64,000 nt of DNA from Bradyrhizobium sp. 138 (GCF_023074075.1 NZ_JADPKT010000071.1:1-64000), one strand, 5' to 3'; positions 36,581 through 45,960 are shown, counted from the stretch's first letter. The notes: generated from the letters alone by a model not told the origin. Program-made: numbers and translations.

Positions 36581-38182
36581 TCAAGCAGACTTCGACACGC
36601 CCCAGAAGAACGGCAGCGGCCCCTTGGTGATGCCGGAGACGTTCTTGCGCCAGGCCGTGTAGGTCAGGAAGAAGCCCGTCGGCGCGTAGACGACATCCTC
36701 GATCGCTGCCTTGTTGACCCGCCCGATCGCCGCCTTCTCTTCCTCGAGATTCTTGGCGTCGAACCAGGATGTGATCTCCTTCTCGGTGTTCGGGCTATTG
36801 GGCCAGCCGAACCAGGCCTTGTCGCCATTGGCGCGGATGGCGGTGTAAGCAGCGGGCGTAATGCAATCGGCGCCGGCGTGCCAGCTGTGGAACATGTTCC
36901 AGCCGCCCTGTCCCGGGGGCGTCTTTGCGGCGCGACGGGAGCCGACGGTGCCCCAATCGGTGGCGACGAAGTCGACATTCATGCCGAGTTTCTTCAGGAG
37001 GTCCGCGGTGACGTCGCCTTGCGCCTTCGTGATCGGCTGATCCTGCGCGACGAGACACGTCACCGGCTGGCCGGAATAGCCGCTCTCGGCCAGCAGCTTC
37101 TTGGCGGCGTCGAAGTCGCGCTTGCCCTTCAGGATCTCGCCGCCCATCTCGCTGTAGAGCGGGGTATCAGGCGTGAAGAAGCCGGGCAGCGGCTTCCACA
37201 ATGCGTTGTCGTCGCCGACGATCGCGCGCATATAGTCTTCCTGGCTGAGCGCCATCAGCACCGCACGCCGCGCCCGCACGTCGTTGAACGGCGCGAACAT
37301 ATGGTTCATGCGGAACGAGCCGATATTGCCGAGGGGATCGCCGATATCGACGCTGATGTTCTTGTTCTTCTTCAGCACGGGCACGAGATCGGCGATCGGG
37401 TTCTCCCACCAATCGACCTCGCCGTTCTGCAAGGCGGCCGCAGCGGTGGCCGGATCCGGCATCACCACCCACTCCACGCGATCGACCAGGATCTGCTTGC
37501 CGCCCGCGAGCCAGGATGCCTTCTCTTGCCGCGGCACGTAATCGGTGAACTTCTCGAACACCGCCTTTGCGCCGGGCACCCACTCGCCCTTGGCGAACTT
37601 CATCGGCCCGGAGCCGACATAGTCGGTGATCTGCTTGAACGGGTCGGTCTGCGCGATGCGCTCCGGCATGATGAAGCCGCACGGCGAGTTGTTCTTGGCC
37701 AGCGCGTACAGCATCTTCGGGAAAGGCTGCTTGAGGACCCATTTGAAGGTGCGGTCGTCGACGGCGGTGATCTCCTGCTGCAGCGCCTTGATCATCAGCC
37801 CCATCGGATCGCGCGCGGCCCAGCGCGACAGGCTCGCAACGACGTCCTTGGCCAGCACCGGCTCGCCGTCGTGGAACTTGAGACCCGGACGGAGCTTGAA
37901 TGTCCAAATCTTGCCGTCGTCGGAGGTCTCCTCGGATTCGACCATCTGGCGCTGCGGCTGAAGCTGCGCGTCGATACCGTAGAGCGTGTCCCAGACCAGC
38001 GCCGCGGCATTGCGCACGACATATTGCGTGCCCCAGATCGGATCGAAATTGGCGAGATTGGCCTGCGGCACGAAGCGCAGAGTGCGCGCTGATGCGCCTT
38101 GCGCGATGGCGGGGGCCGAGAGGCCGGTCAATGCCAAACCGCCCGCGCCGGCCAGTCCCTTCAATACGGTCCTGCGATCCAT
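36581..38182 (-). CDS. Peptide-type ABC transporter substrate-binding protein (SBP family 5)
   Basis: 533 residues. The N-terminus has a twin-arginine leader (MDRRTVLKGLAGAGGLALTG, cleavage near AIAQ), so export is probably by Tat in folded form. The mature protein shows the family 5 pattern: RFVPQANLANFDPIWGTQY, LRPGLKFHDGEPVLAKDVV, and a late NMFHSWHAGADCITPAAY. A GGGAGGA site precedes the ATG. First gene of the operon. The ligand may be a di- or oligopeptide, but family 5 proteins also bind opines, glutathione or nickel chelates; nothing visible decides. Confidence 0.92.
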   Translation of the reverse strand: MDRRTVLKGLAGAGGLALTGLSAPAIAQGASARTLRFVPQANLANFDPIWGTQYVVRNAAALVWDTLYGIDAQLQPQRQMVESEETSDDGKIWTFKLRPGLKFHDGEPVLAKDVVASLSRWAARDPMGLMIKALQQEITAVDDRTFKWVLKQPFPKMLYALAKNNSPCGFIMPERIAQTDPFKQITDYVGSGPMKFAKGEWVPGAKAVFEKFTDYVPRQEKASWLAGGKQILVDRVEWVVMPDPATAAAALQNGEVDWWENPIADLVPVLKKNKNISVDIGDPLGNIGSFRMNHMFAPFNDVRARRAVLMALSQEDYMRAIVGDDNALWKPLPGFFTPDTPLYSEMGGEILKGKRDFDAAKKLLAESGYSGQPVTCLVAQDQPITKAQGDVTADLLKKLGMNVDFVATDWGTVGSRRAAKTPPGQGGWNMFHSWHAGADCITPAAYTAIRANGDKAWFGWPNSPNTEKEITSWFDAKNLEEEKAAIGRVNKAAIEDVVYAPTGFFLTYTAWRKNVSGITKGPLPFFWGVSKSA

Positions 38183-38376
38183 GAAATCCTCCCAGTAATG
38201 CCGTGATGCCGGCCATCATTGGCCAAGGGCAGGTGAAACCAGAGCCCATTGGCTTGCAAATGGTATGCCACTAAACGCGGCTCCACCAGTGGGATCTCAC
38301 CGTCATTTGGACAGGCCCAGACCTTAGCGAGCCGCCACCATAGCACGTTGCAATCGTGGCTTGGTTCGCCCTGGGG

Positions 38377-39804
38377 TCAGGCTGTCAGGGAGAGTCGCAG
38401 GCGCCGCCAGCCGATGACGATACCGGTCATGGAGAACACGAATCCCAGTGCGCAGAGCCCGACGATCACGATGTCGCGCAGGCGTGGATGTGCCATGAGG
38501 ATCGGGAAGTCGAGTGTATGCAGGGCGCCGTACACCCAGCGATAGGCGCGCCGCGAGGCATCGAGCCTTTGCAGCACACTGCCGTCGGCGCCGTCGATGT
38601 CGAACCAGAGGTCGCCGCAGCGTGAGCGGTAGACCGGCGCACCGGGAATGACGGATCGAGCGGGATAGTCGTCGCTATCGGCAACAATGGACGGTGCGGC
38701 GCAGCCCGGGGCGAGGCGCGTCGTCAATTCCTGAACGTCGCGTGCGCCCAAGAATCCCGCGTATCCCTCATTGGGCGTCTCTGCTGCCTTGACCAGAGTC
38801 TGGCCGCCGAGAGCGATCCGGTCGCGTCGATAGACATGGCCGTTGAAGGCGAACCACTCGATCTCCCGGGCCGACGACGATATCGGCTGCTGGTCGAGCG
38901 ACGAGGCAGCCGTCCAATCCGGCGCTGCAAACACCACGCCCGCTTCCGCCGCGGTCAGCTGCCCGCGCGAGAACAACCGGCCGTGGTCCATGGAGAGCCA
39001 GCCGCTGAAAATCCAGCTCAGCACAAACGCCGTGGCCGCAAGACCGATGAGATGATGCAGCGCGTGCCAGCCGCGATAAGGCGAGAACATCCGGCGTCCC
39101 TTGATCTGCAGGATTCCGAGCAACGCGCCCAGCATCGCTGCAATCAAGGCCAGCAGGGACAGTGTCCAGACCACGCGGTCCCACAGCGCCCAATTGCTTC
39201 TCAGCACCGTGGGGTAGATCCAGTGCAGCACGCTGCCGGCGAGATTCCAGCCGCGCTCGCGCTGCGTCGTATCCTGCACGATCTCGCCGGTGAGCGAGGA
39301 GACATAAACCTCCGTCCCCGCGGGATCACCGAGAGCAACGCGAAACAGCGGCCGGTGGCGATCGAAGCCGTTCGGCACGCTCCACTGATCGTAGTCCGCC
39401 TGCGCGAGGACCGTTGCGCGCGCGGCGTCGAGCCCGCGGCTGCGGGCGTGGCCCTGCGCGATGGCGAGCGCGGCATCGGAGGAAGTCACCCGGGCGTCCC
39501 GCCCATCGGAGGCGCGGACCGAGCGCAGGCGCGACGGCCCCGACACGATGTAGACCGGCCCGTCACTCCGCTGAATCAGCCGGACGCGCACGGCATCCTC
39601 GATCCCGCTGGCGGCAACCGCGTCGTGCACCGCCATTCGAACCTGCGCGCCATCCACCGGCGCGAGGCCGGCAAAACGCTCCGCTTCCGTCAGCGACGGG
39701 AACGGAACGAAGTGCATCACGATTCCGGTCGCGAACCACATCGCGAACAGCAGGCAGAACGCGATCCCGAGCCAGCGGTGCAGCAGGATGATCGCACTCA
39801 TCAT
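38377..39804 (-). CDS. PepSY-associated membrane protein (PiuB/FegB-like reductase-type)
   Basis: 475 residues: an N-terminal membrane helix with LLHRWLGIAFCLLFAMWFATG, PepSY-like periplasmic region, two or three central helices (RGWHALHHLIGLAATAFVLSWIF, split around conserved His) and a C-terminal helix (LCALGFVFSMTGIVIGWRR). Conserved membrane His suggest haem binding, as proposed for this family, which is often paired with TonB siderophore receptors (FegAB in Bradyrhizobium). It begins 12 bp after the TonB receptor gene, under the same B12 riboswitch. Reduction of the imported metal complex in the periplasm is the likely job; this is inferred. Confidence 0.82.
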   Translation of the reverse strand: MMSAIILLHRWLGIAFCLLFAMWFATGIVMHFVPFPSLTEAERFAGLAPVDGAQVRMAVHDAVAASGIEDAVRVRLIQRSDGPVYIVSGPSRLRSVRASDGRDARVTSSDAALAIAQGHARSRGLDAARATVLAQADYDQWSVPNGFDRHRPLFRVALGDPAGTEVYVSSLTGEIVQDTTQRERGWNLAGSVLHWIYPTVLRSNWALWDRVVWTLSLLALIAAMLGALLGILQIKGRRMFSPYRGWHALHHLIGLAATAFVLSWIFSGWLSMDHGRLFSRGQLTAAEAGVVFAAPDWTAASSLDQQPISSSAREIEWFAFNGHVYRRDRIALGGQTLVKAAETPNEGYAGFLGARDVQELTTRLAPGCAAPSIVADSDDYPARSVIPGAPVYRSRCGDLWFDIDGADGSVLQRLDASRRAYRWVYGALHTLDFPILMAHPRLRDIVIVGLCALGFVFSMTGIVIGWRRLRLSLTA

Positions 39805-39816
39805 GCGCTCAAGGCC

Positions 39817-42192
39817 TCACCATTTGAACGCAGCCGAGAGCTCATAGGTGCGCGGCGCGCCCAAGAGGATCTGGTCGGGATAGAACGGATCGCCCCAGAT
39901 CGCGTAGCGCTTGTCGGTGATGTTGCGGACGCGGAAGGTCAGGCGGGCCTGATCGATCGCGCTGAACACCGTTTTGGGGATGTCGACGAAGGCGTAGACG
40001 TCGGCGACGGTATAGGCCTTCATCGTCACCGTGTTGGCGTCGGTGTTGTAGCGGTCGCCGACATGGCGGCCGGTGATGCCGAGCTCCACCGGCCAGGGCG
40101 TGAAGAACCGATACGACGCGCCTGCATTGGCGACGATGCGCGGCACGTTCGGCGGCGTGTTGCCGGAGAACGAGCCGCCGACAAAATTGTAATCGGCGTA
40201 ACGTGCGTCGACATAGGCTATGTTGCCCCACAGCCGTAGCGGCTCGATGGGGCGCACGGATGCGGCGAGCTCGACGCCCTTGGATTCCTGCCGCCCGGCG
40301 ATGTTGAGCGCCTGCCCGCCGGCCGCGGCATAGACGTTCTTGCGCAGGATGTCGTAGGCCGAGAACGACCACTCTGCCCTGTTGTCCCAGAACAGGTGCT
40401 TGACGCCGGTCTCGTAGGTGCGCGCGGTGGTCAGGTCGAGCGGCTGGGTCGGCCCTAGCAGGAAGATGTTGTTGGCGGAGACGTCGGCGCCGGTGGCATA
40501 CTGGCTGAAGAAGGTCAGGCCGGGCACGGCTTCCCAGGTGTAGCCGATGCGCCCAGTCACGGGCGCCCAGTCTTTCGTGAACGGGAAGCCCGCATTCACC
40601 AGGCCGGCGGCATCGGTCGAGTTGCGGTCGAGCCCGATGTGCTCGACGCGCAGGCCGCCGATCAGTGCAAACGTCCGCGTCAGCTTGAGCCGGTCTTCGA
40701 ACGACAGCGCCTCGTTGTCGATGCGCGCGGTCTGCTGCTTGGTCGTGAGCAGGCCGTAGAAGCCACGGTTGGGATCGACGAGATCAACGGAATCGCCGGG
40801 AAAGTTTGCGGCGCCCGGCCTGACGAAATCGAGATAACTCGAGGACAACGTCGTGACCAGTCGATTGTCGAAGCCGGCGATATCACTGTCCCAGATCAGG
40901 TCGGTGATGTTGCCGACGAGGCGCTGGCTGTGTGCGACATAGAACCGCTCGCGATCGACCAGGTTCGTGGTGGAATTGAACGCTTCAATCTCGTTGTTGA
41001 ACCATTTGCGCTCGGCGCCATAGCCATACGCCTGACTTTTCAGCGTCAGGTCGGGCGCGAGCTTGAGCTCGAAGCCGCCGCGCAGCCACACCTCCTGCGC
41101 TACGTTGCTATTGTCGAGGACGTTGTAATTGGTGTTGAAGGTGCGGTCGTCGATGGTCACCGCGCCGAGGTTGGTTTTGTTGTAGTTAGAGACGTAATTG
41201 CCGGAGACGATCCCGCTCGTCGCGTGCGAGCCGCTATAGGCGATCGGCACCAGCGGTGCGCCCCAATAGGCTTTCGATCGGTCTTCCCGATACTCGATCG
41301 CACCCCAGACCTTGAGGCTGTCGGAGACCCGGTAATTGAGCTGGCCGGACGTGCCGAACGTCTTGACATTGGTGTCGTCGGCAAAGCCGTTGAGCGTGGA
41401 ACGGCTGATGTCGAAGCGGTAGTCCAGCCCCTGCACATTGGTGCTGCCGCCGGAGCCGTAATGGGCGCGGAACGAGTTCAGCGAGTCCCAGGAGAAATCA
41501 GCTTCGTTCCTAACAGCTCCGGTGTGCGGCTGCTTGGTGACGAAATTGATGGCACCACCGGCGGCGCCCTCGCCCGAGATTAGCGAGGCCGGGCCTTTGA
41601 GGAATTCCACGGCTTCCAGATTGGCGGTGTCGGTGATCCGCGAGGTCATGTTCTGCGGACCGATCTTGATGCCGTTGTAGAGCGTGTTGATCTGGCTGTT
41701 GGTGAAGCCGCGCATGGAAAAGGCGGAGGGCTCGGCCGGATTGTCGCCAGAGGTAACGCCGACCGCGCCCTGCGCTACCTCGGACACGGTGCGATAGCCT
41801 TGCTCGCGCATGGTCTCGGCCGAGATCACCTCGACGGTTGCGGGCGTCTGCCGCACCGTCAAGCCGAGGCGCGAAGCGCTTTCGGCGACGGCGTTGGAGT
41901 TGAGTGGCGTTTGCGCGGTAGCAGCCGGCACGGCGGGCTTGGGCGCGGCGGGTGCGACTGCTGGCCTGCGCGCGGCCACGCGGCGTGCACTCTGCGCGTC
42001 CCGGCCCGCCGGCTTGGCCTGCTTGCTGGATTCAGCGGGCGACACCTCGACCGGCGGCAGCGGTTCGCGGGCCTGCTGCGCCAGCGCTGCAGGCAGATCG
42101 AGAGCAGCAAAGGATGTGAGCGCGGCGGAAGCAAGCAGGAGACGGTGCGGTCGGAAAAGACGGATGGAAGACACGGCACAAAACCTCGGCAT
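39817..42192 (-). CDS. TonB-dependent receptor of siderophore-receptor type, B12-riboswitch controlled
   Basis: 791 residues: signal peptide (LLLASAALTSFAALDL, cleavage after ALAQ), a Pro/Ala-rich linker, plug domain (PATVEVISAETMREQGYRTV, SMRGFTNSQINTLYNGI, then AVEFLKGPASLISGEGA and GGAINFVTKQP) and a barrel ending in Trp (SAAFKW). Sequence features are those of ferric-siderophore receptors rather than the shorter BtuB. However, the leader carries a canonical adenosylcobalamin riboswitch, so the cell shuts it off when B12 is plentiful. It may therefore import a corrinoid, a cobalt chelate or a related metallophore. The PepSY partner gene follows 12 bp downstream. Confidence 0.88.
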   Translation of the reverse strand: MPRFCAVSSIRLFRPHRLLLASAALTSFAALDLPAALAQQAREPLPPVEVSPAESSKQAKPAGRDAQSARRVAARRPAVAPAAPKPAVPAATAQTPLNSNAVAESASRLGLTVRQTPATVEVISAETMREQGYRTVSEVAQGAVGVTSGDNPAEPSAFSMRGFTNSQINTLYNGIKIGPQNMTSRITDTANLEAVEFLKGPASLISGEGAAGGAINFVTKQPHTGAVRNEADFSWDSLNSFRAHYGSGGSTNVQGLDYRFDISRSTLNGFADDTNVKTFGTSGQLNYRVSDSLKVWGAIEYREDRSKAYWGAPLVPIAYSGSHATSGIVSGNYVSNYNKTNLGAVTIDDRTFNTNYNVLDNSNVAQEVWLRGGFELKLAPDLTLKSQAYGYGAERKWFNNEIEAFNSTTNLVDRERFYVAHSQRLVGNITDLIWDSDIAGFDNRLVTTLSSSYLDFVRPGAANFPGDSVDLVDPNRGFYGLLTTKQQTARIDNEALSFEDRLKLTRTFALIGGLRVEHIGLDRNSTDAAGLVNAGFPFTKDWAPVTGRIGYTWEAVPGLTFFSQYATGADVSANNIFLLGPTQPLDLTTARTYETGVKHLFWDNRAEWSFSAYDILRKNVYAAAGGQALNIAGRQESKGVELAASVRPIEPLRLWGNIAYVDARYADYNFVGGSFSGNTPPNVPRIVANAGASYRFFTPWPVELGITGRHVGDRYNTDANTVTMKAYTVADVYAFVDIPKTVFSAIDQARLTFRVRNITDKRYAIWGDPFYPDQILLGAPRTYELSAAFKW

Positions 42193-42299
42193 GACGTCAG
42201 TGGCACGTCACAGCGAACGAGGTCTCACCTTTTGGCCCTTGAGCCGTCCGATGAAGCCGAATGTCTGTACTCCCCGACCGACATCTTCGCGTGTGACCA

Positions 42300-42480
42300 C
42301 GGCTGACGGCAGGTCTCCTGGCTCGCGGGTCGATCACCGCTTCGTCGCCTTCCCGGGACCGAGGACCCAGTGGCTTCTGACGAAGGATTATCCGCTCACA
42401 GTTGCGGGGGCAGCCACGGCATTGGGGACAATCTCCCCGCACCGCATTCCCTTTTCATCCCCTCTCGGGGAAACCGTCGC
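42300..42480 (-). ncRNA. Cobalamin riboswitch upstream of the TonB/PepSY pair
   Basis: Reading the minus strand: GGTTTCCCC and GGGATGAAAAGGGAAT (5' part), CTGCCCCCGCAACTGTGAGC (core), GCCACTGGG, GGGAAGGCG and the B12 box GAGCCAGGAGACCTGCC (complement of about 42308-42324). All the classical B12-element boxes are present with consensus sequence. It ends about 105 bp before the receptor ATG, leaving room for an expression platform. Adenosylcobalamin binding is expected to repress the receptor and PepSY genes. Confidence 0.93.
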
Positions 42481-42565
42481 GAGCATCTAGGATTACCATC
42501 AGGACGGAGTCAATGTGCCAATTGCTGTGTTATGGCCACAGCGACCAACTTCCTTGGAGATGAGC

Positions 42566-43138
42566 ATGGAAGGCGAGACCTTCCTCTGGCTGATCCGGCA
42601 CGCGCCGGTCGATGGCATCAAAGGGACGATCCACGCCGCCGATGCGCCGGCTGATCTCGGCGATCGCGCGCAATTGGAAGCGCTGCGGCGGCGTCTGCCC
42701 GGGAATGCCGCCAGCTATGCCAGCCCGTCGCGGCGCACGGTCGAGACGGCGCGCGCGCTGGGGCTCGATCCGGAGTTGATCGGTGAATTCCGCGAGCAGG
42801 ATTTCGGCGATTGGACCGGCCATCGGCACGACGAGCTCGCTGCCACCGGCGGCGAGACTTACGCGCAGTTCTGGAATGATCCGGCTGGCGGACGGGCACC
42901 GGGCGGCGAGAGTTTTGCGGACCAGGTCGCGCGCGTCAGGCTGGGTCTGGCGCGGATCGGGGCCGGATCGGCGACGCTCGTCGTGCATTCCGGCACCATC
43001 CGGGCCGCGCTCTGCATCGCGCTGGATCTGACGCCGCAGGCCGCCTTGCGCTTCGTGATCGATCCGCTGTCGCTGACCCGGATCGATCGCCTCGCGGGCG
43101 GCTGGCGCGTCGTCTCCGTCAACCAGCGGATCAGCTAG
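42566..43138 (+). CDS. Histidine phosphatase family protein, probable alpha-ribazole-phosphate phosphatase
   Basis: 190 residues of the phosphoglycerate-mutase-like superfamily. The catalytic phospho-His motif is FLWLIRHAPVDG, with the conserved Arg/Glu block SPSRRTVETARAL and EFREQDFGDWTG, and the second His in LVVHSGTIRA. In cob clusters such proteins dephosphorylate alpha-ribazole 5'-phosphate or adenosylcobalamin phosphate. I chose the ATG at 42566 with GGAG six bases before it; the frame is open to a GTG at 42515. It converges with cobT, overlapping its 3' end by 8 bp, which supports a link to cobalamin. Confidence 0.8.
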   Translation: MEGETFLWLIRHAPVDGIKGTIHAADAPADLGDRAQLEALRRRLPGNAASYASPSRRTVETARALGLDPELIGEFREQDFGDWTGHRHDELAATGGETYAQFWNDPAGGRAPGGESFADQVARVRLGLARIGAGSATLVVHSGTIRAALCIALDLTPQAALRFVIDPLSLTRIDRLAGGWRVVSVNQRIS

Positions 43139-44183
43139 GCCTGTCAGGCACGTTGGCCTCTGCGAACGTTGCCATGCCGTTGTGGAGGCTGCACGCCGAC
43201 CGCACCAGCGGCAGCGCGATGGCGGCGCCCGATCCCTCGCCGAGCCTGAGATCGAGACTGATCAACGGCTGCACGTTCAGCGCGCGCAGCACCAGGCGAT
43301 GCCCCTGCTCGGCCGATTGATGCGAGGGCAGCAGGAACGGCTGGCACGACGGATTCAGCCGCACTGCTGCGAGCGCTGCGACCGATACGATGAAACCGTC
43401 GATCAGGACGGGGATGCGGGCTTGCGCAGCCGCGATGATCGCGCCTGAGATCGCCGCAATCTCGAGGCCGCCTACGTCGCACATGATTTTTTCAGGCGAC
43501 GCCCCGGCAGCGTCATGCAGCGCAATCGCCGCATCGATCACCCGCGCCTTGTGCGCGCGCCCGGCCGCATCGACGCCGGTGCCACTGCCCGCGATTTCCT
43601 CGGCACTCACACTGAGCAGGCTGGCCGCAATCGCCGCCGAAGCCGTGGTGTTGCCGATTCCCATCTCACCGAAGATCAAGAGATCGGGCCGATTGGTCGC
43701 CGTACGCGCAACTGCGCGCTGGCCGGCCTCGAAGGCAAACGCCAGCTCCGCAAGGGTGAGCGCGGCCTCGGTACTGAAATCGCGCGTCCCAGTGCGCGGC
43801 TTGTCGACGACGACGCCCGTCATCGCGTCTGTCGCCAGCGTGCCGGCGTCGACGACTTCCAGGCTCGAGCCAAGCTCGCGCGCCAGCACCGAGATCGCGG
43901 CGCCGCCCGAGGCAAAATTCGCCATCATCGCGATGGTCACCGCTTGCGGATAGGCCGAGACGCCCTGCGCGGCGATGCCGTGGTCGCCGGCGAAGACGAT
44001 GATCGGCACGCGCGCCGCGCGCGGCTGCTCCGTCGCCTGCAAGCCTGCAAGCTCGATCGCAAGCTGCTCGAGCCGACCGAGCGCACCGGTCGGCTTTGTC
44101 AGATGCGCCTGCCGTGCGATCGCGGCCTCGCGATGGACCGCGGAGATTTCGGGGCACCGGTGATAGACCCATTCGGGGAGCAT
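43131..44183 (-). CDS. cobT: Nicotinate-nucleotide--dimethylbenzimidazole phosphoribosyltransferase
   Basis: 350 residues. Conserved blocks include KPTGALGRLEQLA, VIVFAGDHGIAAQGVSAYP-type sequence, FGEMGIGNTTASAA, CDVGGLEIAAISGAI and the catalytic Glu region LRLGEGSGAA near the C-terminus. It makes alpha-ribazole 5'-phosphate from dimethylbenzimidazole and nicotinate mononucleotide, the lower ligand of cobalamin. The symbol follows the Salmonella convention (CobU in P. denitrificans); it is not the chelatase subunit also called CobT. Start at the ATG at 44183 with GAGG before it, 10 bp after the cobF stop. Confidence 0.94.
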   Translation of the reverse strand: MLPEWVYHRCPEISAVHREAAIARQAHLTKPTGALGRLEQLAIELAGLQATEQPRAARVPIIVFAGDHGIAAQGVSAYPQAVTIAMMANFASGGAAISVLARELGSSLEVVDAGTLATDAMTGVVVDKPRTGTRDFSTEAALTLAELAFAFEAGQRAVARTATNRPDLLIFGEMGIGNTTASAAIAASLLSVSAEEIAGSGTGVDAAGRAHKARVIDAAIALHDAAGASPEKIMCDVGGLEIAAISGAIIAAAQARIPVLIDGFIVSVAALAAVRLNPSCQPFLLPSHQSAEQGHRLVLRALNVQPLISLDLRLGEGSGAAIALPLVRSACSLHNGMATFAEANVPDRPS

Positions 44184-44193
44184 GCTGCCTCGC

Positions 44194-44940
44194 TTAACCG
44201 ACGCGCTTGAGAATATAGCTGTCCATGATCCAGCCATGCCGCGCGCGCGCCTCCCGCCGCGCTGCGACGATGCGCGGGCCGATCTCGGCGAGCGCGCCGG
44301 ACATAATGATCTGATCGGGCATGCCGAGATAGGCGCCCCAATAGATTTGAAGACCTGCCGGATCCAACGACTGGAACGCCGTGCCGCCGTCGAGCATCAC
44401 GACCACAGTATCGACGCCTGCCGGCCAGCCGCCTTCGCGCAGGCGCCGTCCCGTCGTGACCAGAAAAGGCTCGCCGATGTCGTTGAGCGGCAGCGCATGC
44501 GCCGCGCATAGCGCCTGGATCGAGGTGATGCCGGGCACGACCTCGATTTTGGAAGGATCGAACCGGCGCGCAATGCGCAGCGAGGAATCATACAGCGAAG
44601 GATCGCCCCAGATCAGCAGCGCGACCTTGCCCTCGCCTGCAAGATGTTTTGCGATCGCTTGCTGCCAGGTCGCGGCGACCGCATCGTGCCAATCGTCCAC
44701 GCCCTTGCGATAATCCGCTTCACCGGCATCGCGCACGGGAAGATCGAACTCGGCGATAACGGTTTTGTCGTTGGCCAGCACGTCCGCGCAGATCGTCCGC
44801 CTGAGATCGGCAAGATCGGACTTCGCCGTCCCCTTGCGCGGGATCAGGACGAGATCGGCCGCGTTGATCGCCTGGATCGCGGCGCGCGTGAGCTGGTCGG
44901 GATCGCCGCAGCCGATGCCTATCAGGGAGAGCGTGAGCAT
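44194..44940 (-). CDS. cobF: Precorrin-6A synthase (deacetylating)
   Basis: 248 residues, a SAM-dependent tetrapyrrole methylase fold: LSLIGIGCGDPDQLTRAAI, ADLVLIPRKG, LLIWGDPSLYDSSLRIAR and VVPGITSIQALCAAH. CobF methylates precorrin-5 at C-1 with loss of acetate, a step particular to the aerobic pathway. It lies 40 bp after cbiM and 10 bp before cobT, so the second B12 riboswitch probably governs cbiM-cobF-cobT. Confidence 0.95.
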   Translation of the reverse strand: MLTLSLIGIGCGDPDQLTRAAIQAINAADLVLIPRKGTAKSDLADLRRTICADVLANDKTVIAEFDLPVRDAGEADYRKGVDDWHDAVAATWQQAIAKHLAGEGKVALLIWGDPSLYDSSLRIARRFDPSKIEVVPGITSIQALCAAHALPLNDIGEPFLVTTGRRLREGGWPAGVDTVVVMLDGGTAFQSLDPAGLQIYWGAYLGMPDQIIMSGALAEIGPRIVAARREARARHGWIMDSYILKRVG

Positions 44941-44980
44941 CGCGAGCGCGAAGGGCGGCGTACCGCCCTTCGCTGATCTC

Positions 44981-45658
44981 TCAGGCCGCGTTGTGCAGGC
45001 GCGGGGTGACGAGGCCGGGCGCGGTGACGCCGCGGAGCGACTTCGCCAGCGCCAGCACGGCGAGATCGGCCAGCGGCTCGATCACGATGACGAGCGCGTA
45101 AGAAGCCGCGAACGTCGCGATGCTCGCGAGGTTGCTCATGGCAAAACCGGAGCCATAGAGCGCCCAGAACGCCACCCAGGCGATCACGCCGGCCTGATAG
45201 GTCGTCGAGAGCCCCAGCGCCTGCCGATACTTCAAATCGACATAGGCGGTGTTGCGGGCAATGATCCGTGTGGCGATTGCCTGGATCGCGAACAGCGGCA
45301 CCAGCAACGTCGTGACGTTCATGCCGTATTGCGGGATGTCGGCCGGCTCGAACAACACGCCCTGGAGCAGCAGGCCAAGCGCGAGGCCGAAGGCGGCGGG
45401 CGCGGCGCCGAACAGCAGGAACAGGGTCGAGCCGAGGATGAAGTGCACCTCGGAGACGCCGACCGGGAAGTGCGGCAGAACCTGGAAGAACACGAAGACA
45501 AGGCCCGTCGTGGCGAGCGTTCGCGCTGCGAACGAGCCGATGCCCTGCTCCCGCACGGTCTCGGCCGCAAGCTTCAAGGCAACGCCGCCTGCGGCGATGC
45601 CGGTTGCGTAACTCAACACGAGCTTGGCGCCCGTTACGATTCCGGGTTCGATATGCAT
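44981..45658 (-). CDS. cbiM: CbiM-like cobalt transporter component (ECF permease)
   Basis: 225 residues, about seven membrane segments. It begins MHIEPGIVTGAK; the Met1-His2 N-terminus is a metal ligand in CbiM/NikM proteins, and the conserved SEVHFILGSTLFLLFG-like block supplies another His. It should take up Co2+ for corrin synthesis. No cbiN, cbiQ or cbiO is adjacent, so it is a solitary substrate component or uses energising subunits encoded elsewhere. The B12 riboswitch just upstream supports cobalt rather than nickel. An AAGGAA site precedes the ATG. Confidence 0.85.
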   Translation of the reverse strand: MHIEPGIVTGAKLVLSYATGIAAGGVALKLAAETVREQGIGSFAARTLATTGLVFVFFQVLPHFPVGVSEVHFILGSTLFLLFGAAPAAFGLALGLLLQGVLFEPADIPQYGMNVTTLLVPLFAIQAIATRIIARNTAYVDLKYRQALGLSTTYQAGVIAWVAFWALYGSGFAMSNLASIATFAASYALVIVIEPLADLAVLALAKSLRGVTAPGLVTPRLHNAA

Positions 45659-45705
45659 GGCTCAGTTCCTTCCTGCCGTCACACCCGACGGCCTTGGCCT
45701 CAAAA

Positions 45706-45900
45706 CGTGCAGGGCCGGTCTCCTGGCTCGCGGTTCACTGGGTATCTCCGGCCTTCCCGAGCCTTGCGGCCCAGTGGCTGATCGGAGTCCCTCACCGCTT
45801 ACAGTCGCGGGGGCGGCTGGGGTTTTGGGCGCCGCAACTGGGTCCGCCCACCCCCATTCCCGATTATGCTCCGGCGCTTTGCGCCGCGTCGAGCACCATG
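45706..45900 (-). ncRNA. Cobalamin riboswitch upstream of cbiM-cobF-cobT
   Basis: On the minus strand: CGGGAATGGGGGTG, GCCGCCCCCGCGACTGTAAG, GCCACTGGGC, GGGAAGGCCG and the B12 box GAGCCAGGAGACCGGCC (complement of about 45713-45729). One box base deviates from the consensus (CCTGCC to CCGGCC), and the core has GCGAC for GCAAC. It ends about 45 bp before the cbiM ATG, so it may act by masking the ribosome site. Confidence 0.9.
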
Positions 45901-45960
45901 CCTCTCCTGTGTGCCCCTTTCGGCGAGCCGGCGTCAAGGGGCGAAGGGCGGCCGCGGCCG

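Noticed and set aside
43131..44183. cobT as the cobaltochelatase subunit of the same name
   Set aside because: The motifs (FAGDHGIA, GEMGIGNTT) are those of the phosphoribosyltransferase; no von Willebrand A-type chelatase features are seen.
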